Below are positions 1-7,283 of a stretch of 64,000 nucleotides of DNA, piece by piece; the stretch's first letter is position 1, and every line of letters starts with the position of its first letter. Position numbers and translations under genes: made by a program. The stretch is from Vagococcus zengguangii (GTDB lineage: Bacteria; Bacillota; Bacilli; Lactobacillales; Vagococcaceae): assembly GCF_005145005.1 (NCBI RefSeq), contig NZ_CP039712.1:961001-1025000 (forward strand), written 5' to 3'. The notes beneath the pieces are model-generated. The model was not told the origin of the DNA, made no database searches, and worked only from the letters and a program-made list of their open reading frames with translations.

Positions 1-357
1 GATATTAAACATATCGACCGTGAAGGACATCGTGAATTGACACAACATATCAATGATAATATTTTAGATATGGCACAGTACTTATCTGAAATTGGCCAAC
101 CTGTTTGGATTCGCCACGTGCTAGTACCTGAACGTACAGATTATGACGAATACTTAATTCGCTTAGGTGATTTTATTAAAACATTGAACAATGTGAAGAA
201 GGTTGAAGTATTACCGTATCACCGTATGGGGATTTTCAAATGGAAAGAGTTAGGTATTGATTACCCATTAGAAGGTATTGATCCACCCACTCAAGAACGT
301 GTAAAAAATGCTCAAGAATTATTACATTGTGCTGATTATACAGGCTATAAAGAATAG
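1..357 (+). CDS. pflA: Pyruvate formate-lyase activating enzyme, C-terminal part (cut by window edge)
   Basis: This is the 3' end of a radical-SAM activase that installs the glycyl radical on pyruvate formate-lyase during anaerobic sugar fermentation. The frame is open from base 1, reading DIKHIDREGHREL, so the TTG at 37 is an internal Leu codon and not a start. The visible 118 residues match the C-terminal third of PflA, with conserved stretches VWIRHVLVPE and VEVLPYHRMG and the end segment LLHCADYTGYKE. The CxxxCxxC cluster motif lies upstream of the window. A strong terminator follows at once. Identification is by recalled family similarity. Confidence 0.93.
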   Translation, partial: DIKHIDREGHRELTQHINDNILDMAQYLSEIGQPVWIRHVLVPERTDYDEYLIRLGDFIKTLNNVKKVEVLPYHRMGIFKWKELGIDYPLEGIDPPTQERVKNAQELLHCADYTGYKE

Positions 358-363
358 TGTTAG

Positions 364-407
364 ACTAGCTTAGTAAACAAGAAAAATGTTTACTAAGCTA
401 GTTTTTT
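364..407 (+). terminator. Rho-independent terminator of pflA
   Basis: A 16-bp perfect stem (364-379 with 387-402) and a 7-nt loop run into a T tract. It lies directly after the pflA stop. Confidence 0.9.
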
Positions 408-536
408 AGTTGTGCCTTAAAACAGAGCAATCAGGATTTGAATGCTTATAAGATTATGAAAGAGTTCTAAGAAATTGAATAGTTTTGCTCAATATTTATG
501 TTTTGTTTAACAAATTGAGTATAATAGAAGTATAAA

Positions 537-552
537 AATAAAGCGTTTTCAA
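537..552. promoter_or_regulatory. Possible cre (CcpA) site upstream of aspA
   Basis: The sequence AAATAAAGCGTTTTCA-like core around GCG at 543-545 matches 14 of 16 positions of the catabolite-response consensus WTGNAARCGNWWWCAW. The mismatches are the T and G of the left arm. It lies between a good -10 box (TATAAT, 520-525) and the aspA ribosome-binding site, where CcpA could block transcription. The call is by consensus match only. Confidence 0.35.
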
Positions 553-568
553 TAGTGGAGGGACAACT

Positions 569-1930
569 ATGAGAATCGAAAAAGATAGTGTGGGATACTT
601 AGAAATACCACAAGATAGTTATTATGGGGTTCATACGCAACGTGCGGTAAATAATTTTAATATAACAGGGCATAGATTAGATAGAGACTTTATCATTAGT
701 TTAGCTGAAGTGAAAAAAGCTGTTGCACAAGCAAATTCTGAATTAAATGTATTGTCAAAAGAAAAAGCTGAAGCAATTGTACAAGCAGCAGATGAAGTGA
801 TTGATGGAAAACTGCATGAGGCTATTTTAGTGGATCCAATCCAAGGCGGCGCGGGAACAAGTAGTAATATGAATATTAATGAAGTGCTAGCAAATCGTGC
901 AATTGAGTTGTTAGGCGGGGAGAAGGGGGATTATAAATTAATTAACCCAAATGATGATGTTAATAGAGGACAATCAACGAATGATATTTATCCGACCGCA
1001 GGCAAATTAACCATGTTGAAAAAAGTCCCTAAATTAATGGCTCAATTGGACGCATTAAGTCAAACTTTTTTACAAAAAGCAGTAGAGTTTCAAGATATTA
1101 TGAAATTAGGTCGTACGCAATTGCAAGATGCAGTGCCAATCACACTAGGGCAAGAGTTCCATGCTTACTATTCAGTAATTAAACGTGGCATGCATCGGTT
1201 ATCGATTGCTAAAACAGAAATTGAGGCTATTAATATTGGTGGAACGGCAATAGGGACTGGTATATCAGCTCATCCAGAGTTGTCACAAACAGCGCTTCAA
1301 AAATTAAGAGAAATTACAGGGGAGAATTTAGTCATTTCAGACGACTTAGTAGATGCTACTCAAAACGTAGAGAGTTTCGTGGTTCTTTCTGATTCCTTAA
1401 AGGCGATCGCAGTCAGTCTTTCAAAAGTGGCGAATGATATTCGTTTGCTATCTTCAGGTCCAAAAACAGGTATCGGAGAAATAAAAATACCTGCACGACA
1501 AAATGGTTCATCCATCATGCCAGGGAAAATTAATCCAGTAATCCCAGAAGTAATGAATCAGTGTGCGTTTTTAGTGATGGGAAATAACGTCACCATCGGT
1601 TTAGCCGCTGAACATGGACAACTAGAATTGAACGCGTTTGAACCAGTAATTTTTTATAAATTAATCGAATCATTTGAAGCACTTACGAATGGTATTCAAA
1701 CTTTTAACGAAAATTGTGTTAAAGGAATTGAAGCAGATCGTGAACGTTGTCAAGAAAATTTAGAGCGTAGTACTTATATGGCGACACCACTAGCTGAAAA
1801 AATAGGCTATGAACAGGCGGCGGATATCGCTAAAGAATCCGTGGCGTCAGGGAAGACCGTCAAAGAAGTAGCGAAAATTTTTAATATTTCAGATGACATC
1901 TTGAATGATTTGAAAGTCACAATAAAATAG
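569..1930 (+). CDS. aspA: Aspartate ammonia-lyase (aspartase)
   Basis: The enzyme reversibly deaminates L-aspartate to fumarate and ammonia in the cytoplasm. It has 453 residues, a normal length for the fumarase/aspartase superfamily. The signature GSSIMPGKINPV is present and is followed by IPEVMNQ, which is typical of aspartases; class II fumarases usually read PTQCEA at that place. The SxxMPxKxNP loop carries the catalytic Ser. ATG 569 is preceded by GTGGAGGG at 554-561. The gene stands alone between a terminator and the ppaC promoter, with a possible cre site in its leader. A fumarase function cannot be fully excluded from sequence alone. Confidence 0.9.
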   Translation: MRIEKDSVGYLEIPQDSYYGVHTQRAVNNFNITGHRLDRDFIISLAEVKKAVAQANSELNVLSKEKAEAIVQAADEVIDGKLHEAILVDPIQGGAGTSSNMNINEVLANRAIELLGGEKGDYKLINPNDDVNRGQSTNDIYPTAGKLTMLKKVPKLMAQLDALSQTFLQKAVEFQDIMKLGRTQLQDAVPITLGQEFHAYYSVIKRGMHRLSIAKTEIEAINIGGTAIGTGISAHPELSQTALQKLREITGENLVISDDLVDATQNVESFVVLSDSLKAIAVSLSKVANDIRLLSSGPKTGIGEIKIPARQNGSSIMPGKINPVIPEVMNQCAFLVMGNNVTIGLAAEHGQLELNAFEPVIFYKLIESFEALTNGIQTFNENCVKGIEADRERCQENLERSTYMATPLAEKIGYEQAADIAKESVASGKTVKEVAKIFNISDDILNDLKVTIK

Positions 1931-1969
1931 AAGATTTTAAGGTTTAGCCTCATAAATATTCAAGTTTTA

Positions 1970-1978
1970 TGCTATAAT
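1970..1978 (+). promoter_or_regulatory. Extended -10 promoter of ppaC
   Basis: TG at 1970-1971 is followed after one base by a perfect TATAAT at 1973-1978. It lies 42 bases before the ppaC start. The -35 region is weak, as is common with extended -10 promoters. Confidence 0.6.
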
Positions 1979-2020
1979 AATGGCGTAATTAATTTATTAG
2001 AATAGATAGGGGTATTGAAT

Positions 2021-2944
2021 ATGTCTAAAGTTTTAGTTTTCGGCCATCAAAATCCAGATACTGATACCATTGCATCAGCGATTTCAATGGCGTATTTACA
2101 ACAACAATTAGGAGTAGATGCTGAAGCTGTAGCACTTGGCGAAATGAACGAGGAAACAGCTTACGCTTTAAATGAATTTGGTGTCGCACCATTAAGAATT
2201 ATTGAAAGTGCAAAAGCAGAAACAACAGAAGTGATGTTAGTTGATCACAACGAAGCACAACAAAGTGTTGGAGATATTAAAGAGGTAGACGTGTTAGCAG
2301 TTGTTGATCATCACCGTATTGCTAACTTTGAAACAGCAAATCCATTATATTATCGTGCTGAGCCTGTAGGTTGCACAAACACGATTATTTACAAAATGTA
2401 TCAAGAACATGAAGTAGCAATTCCTAAAGACGTAGCTGGTTTAATGTTATCAGCGATTATTTCAGATACATTATTATTCAAATCTCCAACATGTACCGAA
2501 GAAGATGTGAAAGTTGCGGAAAAATTAGCGGCTATCGCAGAAGTTGATATGGAAACTTATGGATTAAACATGTTAAAAGCGGGAACTAATTTAGCGACTA
2601 AATCTGATGAAGATTTATTAAACATGGATGCAAAAAGTTTTAATATGGGCGACAAAGTTGTTCGTATTGGTCAAGTTAATACAGTTGACGTTCAAGATGT
2701 ATTATCACGTCAAGCATCAGTTGAAACAGCAATGGCTGGTCAAAACGAAGCAAATGGCTACGACCTATTTGTTTTAATCGTGACGAATATCTTAGATAGT
2801 GATTCAGTTATTTTAGTCGTAGGTGAACCAAAAGAAAACGTTGAAAAAGCCTTCAACGTGACATTAGAAAACAATACTGCTTTATTAAAAGGTGTTGTAT
2901 CTCGTAAAAAACAAGTAGTCCCTCAATTAACAGAATCATTTTAA
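2021..2944 (+). CDS. ppaC: Manganese-dependent inorganic pyrophosphatase (family II)
   Basis: It hydrolyses pyrophosphate to phosphate, pulling biosynthetic reactions forward. The protein is a DHH-superfamily enzyme of 307 residues. Visible metal-binding motifs are GHQNPDTD near the N-terminus, VDHNE and VVDHHR (the DHH motif), and a C-terminal [10 protein letters not shown] segment that fits the DHHA2 substrate-closing domain. ATG 2021 is chosen because GATAGGGG at 2005-2012 sits 8 bases upstream. A TTG at 2015 in the same frame is too close to that site. The gene is monocistronic, with its own promoter and terminator. Confidence 0.95.
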   Translation: MSKVLVFGHQNPDTDTIASAISMAYLQQQLGVDAEAVALGEMNEETAYALNEFGVAPLRIIESAKAETTEVMLVDHNEAQQSVGDIKEVDVLAVVDHHRIANFETANPLYYRAEPVGCTNTIIYKMYQEHEVAIPKDVAGLMLSAIISDTLLFKSPTCTEEDVKVAEKLAAIAEVDMETYGLNMLKAGTNLATKSDEDLLNMDAKSFNMGDKVVRIGQVNTVDVQDVLSRQASVETAMAGQNEANGYDLFVLIVTNILDSDSVILVVGEPKENVEKAFNVTLENNTALLKGVVSRKKQVVPQLTESF

Positions 2945-2955
2945 TGTGGACACGT

Positions 2956-2987
2956 AGGATGTAGCTCAAGTTGCTGCATCCTTTTTT
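2956..2987 (+). terminator. Terminator of ppaC
   Basis: A 10-bp stem (2956-2965 with 2973-2982, one G-T pair) and a 7-nt loop are followed by a run of six T. Confidence 0.85.
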
Positions 2988-3069
2988 ATTTTATGTCTAA
3001 TTAGATGAAATATCACAAACTATTAGGTATAATGAACAAGTAACTAACGAATAGTTTGGAGGAGAGAGT

Positions 3070-3480
3070 TTGAAGCAGTTATATAAAAAGTTCGAAAATT
3101 TAATTGATTTAATTGTCCATCTGATTATTATGGTGTTAATCGGTGTTGTCTTAATCGGGATGGTTGAACTTGTTTATAATATTATTACCACCTCAATTAC
3201 CATCGGTACAATGGAAAGTTTGACTGTGATGATTCAAGATGTCGCGACGTTTTTCATCTTTTTAGAGATTATTTTAATGTTGCTGAAGTACTTGAAAGAT
3301 ATTCATCATGTGCCGGTTAAATATTTGATTATTATCAGTATTACGGCTATTGCCCGTGAAATTTTATTAGCGCATGGCGATGCATTAAGAATGATTTTTT
3401 TAGCGTTAGCTATTTTAATTTTAATGGGTGTTGTTTACTTAATTCAAAAGTTAAACTTATTATCAGATGATGATTTATAA
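3070..3480 (+). CDS. PsiE-like small membrane protein
   Basis: The 136-residue protein is mostly hydrophobic, with about four membrane segments (roughly residues 12-37, 52-70, 80-100 and 104-128) and short charged loops such as KYLKDIHHVPVKY. Layout and length match the PsiE family (phosphate-starvation-inducible E), whose molecular role is not established. The start is TTG 3070 with a strong GGAGGAG site at 3059-3065. The gene is single and shares a bidirectional terminator with the convergent gatD. Confidence 0.7.
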   Translation: MKQLYKKFENLIDLIVHLIIMVLIGVVLIGMVELVYNIITTSITIGTMESLTVMIQDVATFFIFLEIILMLLKYLKDIHHVPVKYLIIISITAIAREILLAHGDALRMIFLALAILILMGVVYLIQKLNLLSDDDL

Positions 3481-3483
3481 CAT

Positions 3484-3523
3484 AAAGAAAGGACTGCGAT
3501 GTTAACGTCGCAGTCCTTTCTTT
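3484..3523. terminator. Bidirectional terminator between the PsiE-like gene and gatD
   Basis: A perfect 16-bp stem (3484-3499 with 3508-3523) has T-rich sequence on both sides. It serves the convergent genes. Confidence 0.9.
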
Positions 3524-3524
3524 A

Positions 3525-4214
3525 TTAATCTAATTCAATAATATAACCGAAGTCTTCGTTATATTTGTGTTCTAAAATAGAGCGCAAAACTTGTTTGGCT
3601 AAGTTTGTGTTGCGGGCTAAGATGGGTCCGTGGAAATAAGATCCGTAGGTGTTTTTGTAATGGACACCTTCAGTTTGATCTTTACCGTTATTACCATAGC
3701 CTTTAATGACTTTCCCTAAAGGTTTAACATTTTCACCTAAATAAGTCACGCCATTATGGTTTTCAAAACCTAAATAAACTTCGTCGTATTCCTCGTTTCT
3801 AATTTCAACATCACCAATAAAGCGGTTGTTGACTTGGCTTTCAGTATAATAATCAATCGCCGAAATCCCTTTGATTTGTTCACCTTTTGCACCAATGTAG
3901 TAGTGGCCAAGTAATTGATAACCACCACAAATAGCTAAGAAGGGACCGTCATTTTCAATATAACGAACAAGTGGTTCTTTCTTTAATTGAATGTCTTGAG
4001 AAACGACTGTTTGTTCAAAGTCTTGACCCCCACCGAATAAAACAAAGTCATATTTCGAATCGTCAAACGTATCATCAATACTAATAACCTCGTGTGTTAG
4101 CGTGATTCCTGCTTTTTTCGCATAGTATTCTAAGACTAATAAGTTACCGATATCACCGTAAGTATTTAATAAGTTGCCATACAAATGACAGGCATGAATA
4201 GTGTAGTTTGTCAT
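3525..4214 (-). CDS. gatD: Lipid II isoglutaminyl synthase, glutaminase subunit GatD
   Basis: GatD supplies ammonia from glutamine so that MurT can amidate the D-Glu of lipid II to D-isoglutamine, a step needed for efficient cross-linking in many Gram-positives. The 229-residue protein is a class I glutamine amidotransferase. The nucleophile Cys sits in FLAICGGYQLLG, the oxyanion-type glycines in VLFGGGQDFEQ, and the catalytic His in YFHGPIL near the C-terminus. The start lies one base after the murT stop, so the two are co-transcribed and probably translationally coupled, as expected for a heterodimer. Confidence 0.95.
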   Translation of the reverse strand: MTNYTIHACHLYGNLLNTYGDIGNLLVLEYYAKKAGITLTHEVISIDDTFDDSKYDFVLFGGGQDFEQTVVSQDIQLKKEPLVRYIENDGPFLAICGGYQLLGHYYIGAKGEQIKGISAIDYYTESQVNNRFIGDVEIRNEEYDEVYLGFENHNGVTYLGENVKPLGKVIKGYGNNGKDQTEGVHYKNTYGSYFHGPILARNTNLAKQVLRSILEHKYNEDFGYIIELD

Positions 4215-4215
4215 G

Positions 4216-5559
4216 CTACATACCTCCTTTGATATAACCTTGTGAAGCTAATTCTTTTCGTAACTGTAAGACCGCCGTATACGTTGCTAAAATAAAGACG
4301 CGTTCGGTGTCCATTTGTTTAATTTCTTCAATAATTTTTGGTAATTCAGGGATTTCCTTGAAATTATTGTTTTCTAAACCAGCTACTTTCATACGTAGGG
4401 CGATATCTTTAGAGCGTTCACCACCAGCGATGACATTAGGAATAGTCATCTCAGCAAATGACTCATAATTGCCATCCCAAATCCAACTGACATCGATACC
4501 ATCGGCATAGTTGGAGTTTAAAATTTGTACTAAGCTAAAAGGTTGTGGGGCTAAGTTGATCATGTCGATAACTTGATTCAAACCAACTGGATTTTTAACT
4601 AAGACTAAGGTACATTCTTTGCCATCGATGTTAATTACTTCTTGACGACCAAATACTTTTTGGTCGTAGGTTAAGCCTTTAGCTATATTTTCATCTGTGA
4701 CACCATAGTGTTTAGCAACTGCAGCTGCGGCTAATGCGTTATAGATATTATATAACCCACCAACTTCGATTCGTTGTTTAGTCCCATCGATTTCAAATTC
4801 AGAATAAGTGTTTGTCATATCGTTAAGGTTGGTCACTTGATAACTTAGTTCAGGACGTTTAAACTGACAATGTGAGCAATAGTATTTACCTTGGTTACTG
4901 TAAGTTAACATGTTGTATTTTAAAATGTGCTGGCAACGAGGGCATAGTAAGCCGTCGGTATTTGAAGAAGGTACCACCTCAGGGTCTTCTTCGTGATTAA
5001 ATCCATAAAAAACTCGTGAATTGACACTTTCGTTAGAGTTAAATAATGGTAAATCGCCATTTGCAATAATCGTTGCATCAGGTGCGTTCGCTGCGCCATC
5101 AACAATCATCTGATAGGTTGTATAAATTTCACCGTAACGATCTAATTGGTCACGGAAAATATTGGTAAATAAAAAGGCAGAAGGTTTTAAGTATTTTGTT
5201 ACTTTAGATAAACTTGCTTCGTCAATTTCTAAAACAGCAAATTTCTTTTGACCTTTTTTCGGTTTATCTGAAAGGAAGGTTGAAACAATCCCTTGTAACA
5301 TGTTGGCTCCAGTTGTGTTTGTTAACACATCGCCAAATTGTTGTTTTAGTATGTTTACGGTCAAAGCAGTTGTTAAAGTTTTCCCATTTGTTCCTGTTAC
5401 GACGATAATTTCGTAATCTTTTGAAATCGCGTTTAGAACATCAGGGTCTAATTTTAAGGCAATTTTACCTGGCAAACTGCTGCCGCCTTTCATAAATGTT
5501 TGCAAGAACCATTGGCTCGATTTGCCAACAGAAAGTGCTAAACGACTTTTAAATGTCAT
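4216..5559 (-). CDS. murT: Lipid II isoglutaminyl synthase, Mur ligase-like subunit MurT
   Basis: MurT activates the alpha-carboxyl of lipid II D-Glu with ATP and accepts ammonia from GatD. The 447-residue protein has the Mur ligase central P-loop VTGTNGKTLTT, then a family-specific zinc ribbon (CPRC ... CSHC, about 30 residues apart) and a C-terminal DUF1727 domain ending in VFILATYTAVLQLRKEL. The start is ATG 5559 because GGGAGGA lies just upstream at proper distance. A longer frame starting at 5580 would place that site inside the coding region. It is the first gene of the murT-gatD operon. Confidence 0.95.
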   Translation of the reverse strand: MTFKSRLALSVGKSSQWFLQTFMKGGSSLPGKIALKLDPDVLNAISKDYEIIVVTGTNGKTLTTALTVNILKQQFGDVLTNTTGANMLQGIVSTFLSDKPKKGQKKFAVLEIDEASLSKVTKYLKPSAFLFTNIFRDQLDRYGEIYTTYQMIVDGAANAPDATIIANGDLPLFNSNESVNSRVFYGFNHEEDPEVVPSSNTDGLLCPRCQHILKYNMLTYSNQGKYYCSHCQFKRPELSYQVTNLNDMTNTYSEFEIDGTKQRIEVGGLYNIYNALAAAAVAKHYGVTDENIAKGLTYDQKVFGRQEVINIDGKECTLVLVKNPVGLNQVIDMINLAPQPFSLVQILNSNYADGIDVSWIWDGNYESFAEMTIPNVIAGGERSKDIALRMKVAGLENNNFKEIPELPKIIEEIKQMDTERVFILATYTAVLQLRKELASQGYIKGGM

Positions 5560-5621
5560 TATTTTTTCCTCCCAAAGCACGAATCGTGATCATAATATGC
5601 TTAATAATACCATAAAACAGC

Positions 5622-5655
5622 AAAAAAAGAGAAGAATCACGCGACTCTTCTCTTA
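5622..5655 (-). terminator. Terminator of the ktrB-like gene
   Basis: Read on the minus strand, an AGAGAAGA / TCTTCTCT stem with a short GC-containing loop is followed by seven T. It separates the potassium transporter gene from murT. Confidence 0.8.
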
Positions 5656-5685
5656 ATTATTAGTGAAAATTTAAACAGTTATTTT

Positions 5686-7083
5686 TTACCCGATAATAAT
5701 TTTTTCAGTTGGGTACAAGAATGCTTTATCTTGTTTTTCTTTAGGTAAGAACATCATCAACGTATATAACATACCCACGCGTCCGACAAACATCAGAATA
5801 CCAATGACAATTTTTCCGAATAAAGTCAAATCATCTGTTATTCCTAGTGATAGTCCTGTGGTTCCGAATGCAGAGGTGACTTCAACTATGATGGCGAGTA
5901 ATGAATGGGATTCAGTTGCTGATAATAGCATAATTGCCAGGAAACACATTGTTAAGGATAAGTTGAAGACAACTACAGCTTTTTTGACATCTTCAGCTGA
6001 AATTCGACGTCCAAAAATATTAACGTTTTCTTCGCTCTTAATGAATGACATCATATATAAAAATAAGATAGCGACGGTAGTTGTTCGAACACCACCGCCT
6101 ACAGAACTAGGGCTACAACCGATGAACATTAGCACTGAGAATAATAACAACGTAGCTGGTTGGAACTCGTTTAAGTCATGCATTTGCAGACCAGCATTAC
6201 GCGTGGTTACTGAATAAAACATTGCATTTAGCCATTTTTGTCCCTCGTTCATGTTCGCGAATAAGTGCTGACGTTCTAATAGATAAATCATGATTGTACC
6301 AGCAATAAATAAAGTTATAAAGGTGAAGATAGCAATTTTGGCGAACAATGAAAATCTAAAAGGAATTTGACGAGCTTTGCGTTTATACAATACGCGTTCT
6401 CTGATTTCCATGATAACCGGGAACCCTATCCCTCCGACCATGATTAAAAACATCGTACAGACAAGGAAGAAAATATCGTTTTTATAAGGAATAATTGATG
6501 CACCGGTCACATCAAAACCTGAGTTTGTTGCGGCAGAAATAGACTGATATAATCCGAAAAAGATTGATTCAGAGATGGTCACATGCGATTTGTTAAGGTA
6601 AAAATGAACCGCAAATATTGCCCCAAAAATTAATTGAATTTTTATTAAGAAGGACATACTAATGCGTATAAGTTTAACAATGCCACTCAGCTTTGGTTGG
6701 TTCATATCAGTCATAATTAGCTGCCGCTGAGATAATGAAATTTTCTTTTTGGAAAAAATAAAGAAAAAAGTTAAAAACATCATAATGCCAAGTCCACCAA
6801 TTTGGAAAAGGATTTCTAACAGAACAATACCGCGGTGGTTAAAGACCTCGTTAATATTATAGGTTGATAGGCCAGTAACACTAACAGTACTTATAGCCAT
6901 AAAGAAATCATCAAAGGCAGAAGTATGGACACCGGGATTTCTGAACCAAGGCATTTTTAATAAGAAAAATGCGAACACGGTAAAGCCCAAATAGTAAATA
7001 ACAATTTTTTGAATACTTGTAACATTATTAGCCATAAAGCGATCAAATTGTCGTCTAATTATATAGAGATATTTATTTATCAT
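5686..7083 (-). CDS. ktrB: TrkH/KtrB-family potassium transporter membrane subunit
   Basis: This 465-residue integral membrane protein mediates sodium- or proton-coupled K+ uptake. Four pore-loop (P-loop) segments with the selectivity glycine are visible: SVTGLSTY, AATNSGFDV, TTRNAGLQM and AFGTTGLSLG, each between hydrophobic helix pairs. Length fits KtrB rather than the longer TrkH. No cytosolic RCK partner (KtrA/TrkA) is adjacent, so that gene is presumably elsewhere. ATG 7083 has AAAGGAA upstream. The assignment KtrB versus other SKT proteins (NtpJ) is by length and Gram-positive context. Confidence 0.85.
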   Translation of the reverse strand: MINKYLYIIRRQFDRFMANNVTSIQKIVIYYLGFTVFAFFLLKMPWFRNPGVHTSAFDDFFMAISTVSVTGLSTYNINEVFNHRGIVLLEILFQIGGLGIMMFLTFFFIFSKKKISLSQRQLIMTDMNQPKLSGIVKLIRISMSFLIKIQLIFGAIFAVHFYLNKSHVTISESIFFGLYQSISAATNSGFDVTGASIIPYKNDIFFLVCTMFLIMVGGIGFPVIMEIRERVLYKRKARQIPFRFSLFAKIAIFTFITLFIAGTIMIYLLERQHLFANMNEGQKWLNAMFYSVTTRNAGLQMHDLNEFQPATLLLFSVLMFIGCSPSSVGGGVRTTTVAILFLYMMSFIKSEENVNIFGRRISAEDVKKAVVVFNLSLTMCFLAIMLLSATESHSLLAIIVEVTSAFGTTGLSLGITDDLTLFGKIVIGILMFVGRVGMLYTLMMFLPKEKQDKAFLYPTEKIIIG

Positions 7084-7283
7084 AAGCAGGTTCCTTTATA
7101 CGTTTATATGTAATGATTATATCATAGCTGAATTAATAACATTAACTAAATGAAATGGTATCATATCTATCACAAGCTTTGCTAGTGCAAATAATTATTT
7201 ATATTGCAGAGTAGAGTTAGATTTTCAACCCGACTAAAGTGTGATAGAATTGTATAGAATATACTGATAAAGAGGTTGAGATT

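Noticed and set aside
5804-6217. 137-codon plus-strand frame inside the potassium transporter gene
   Set aside because: It is a shadow of the transporter on the opposite strand, with no ribosome-binding site.
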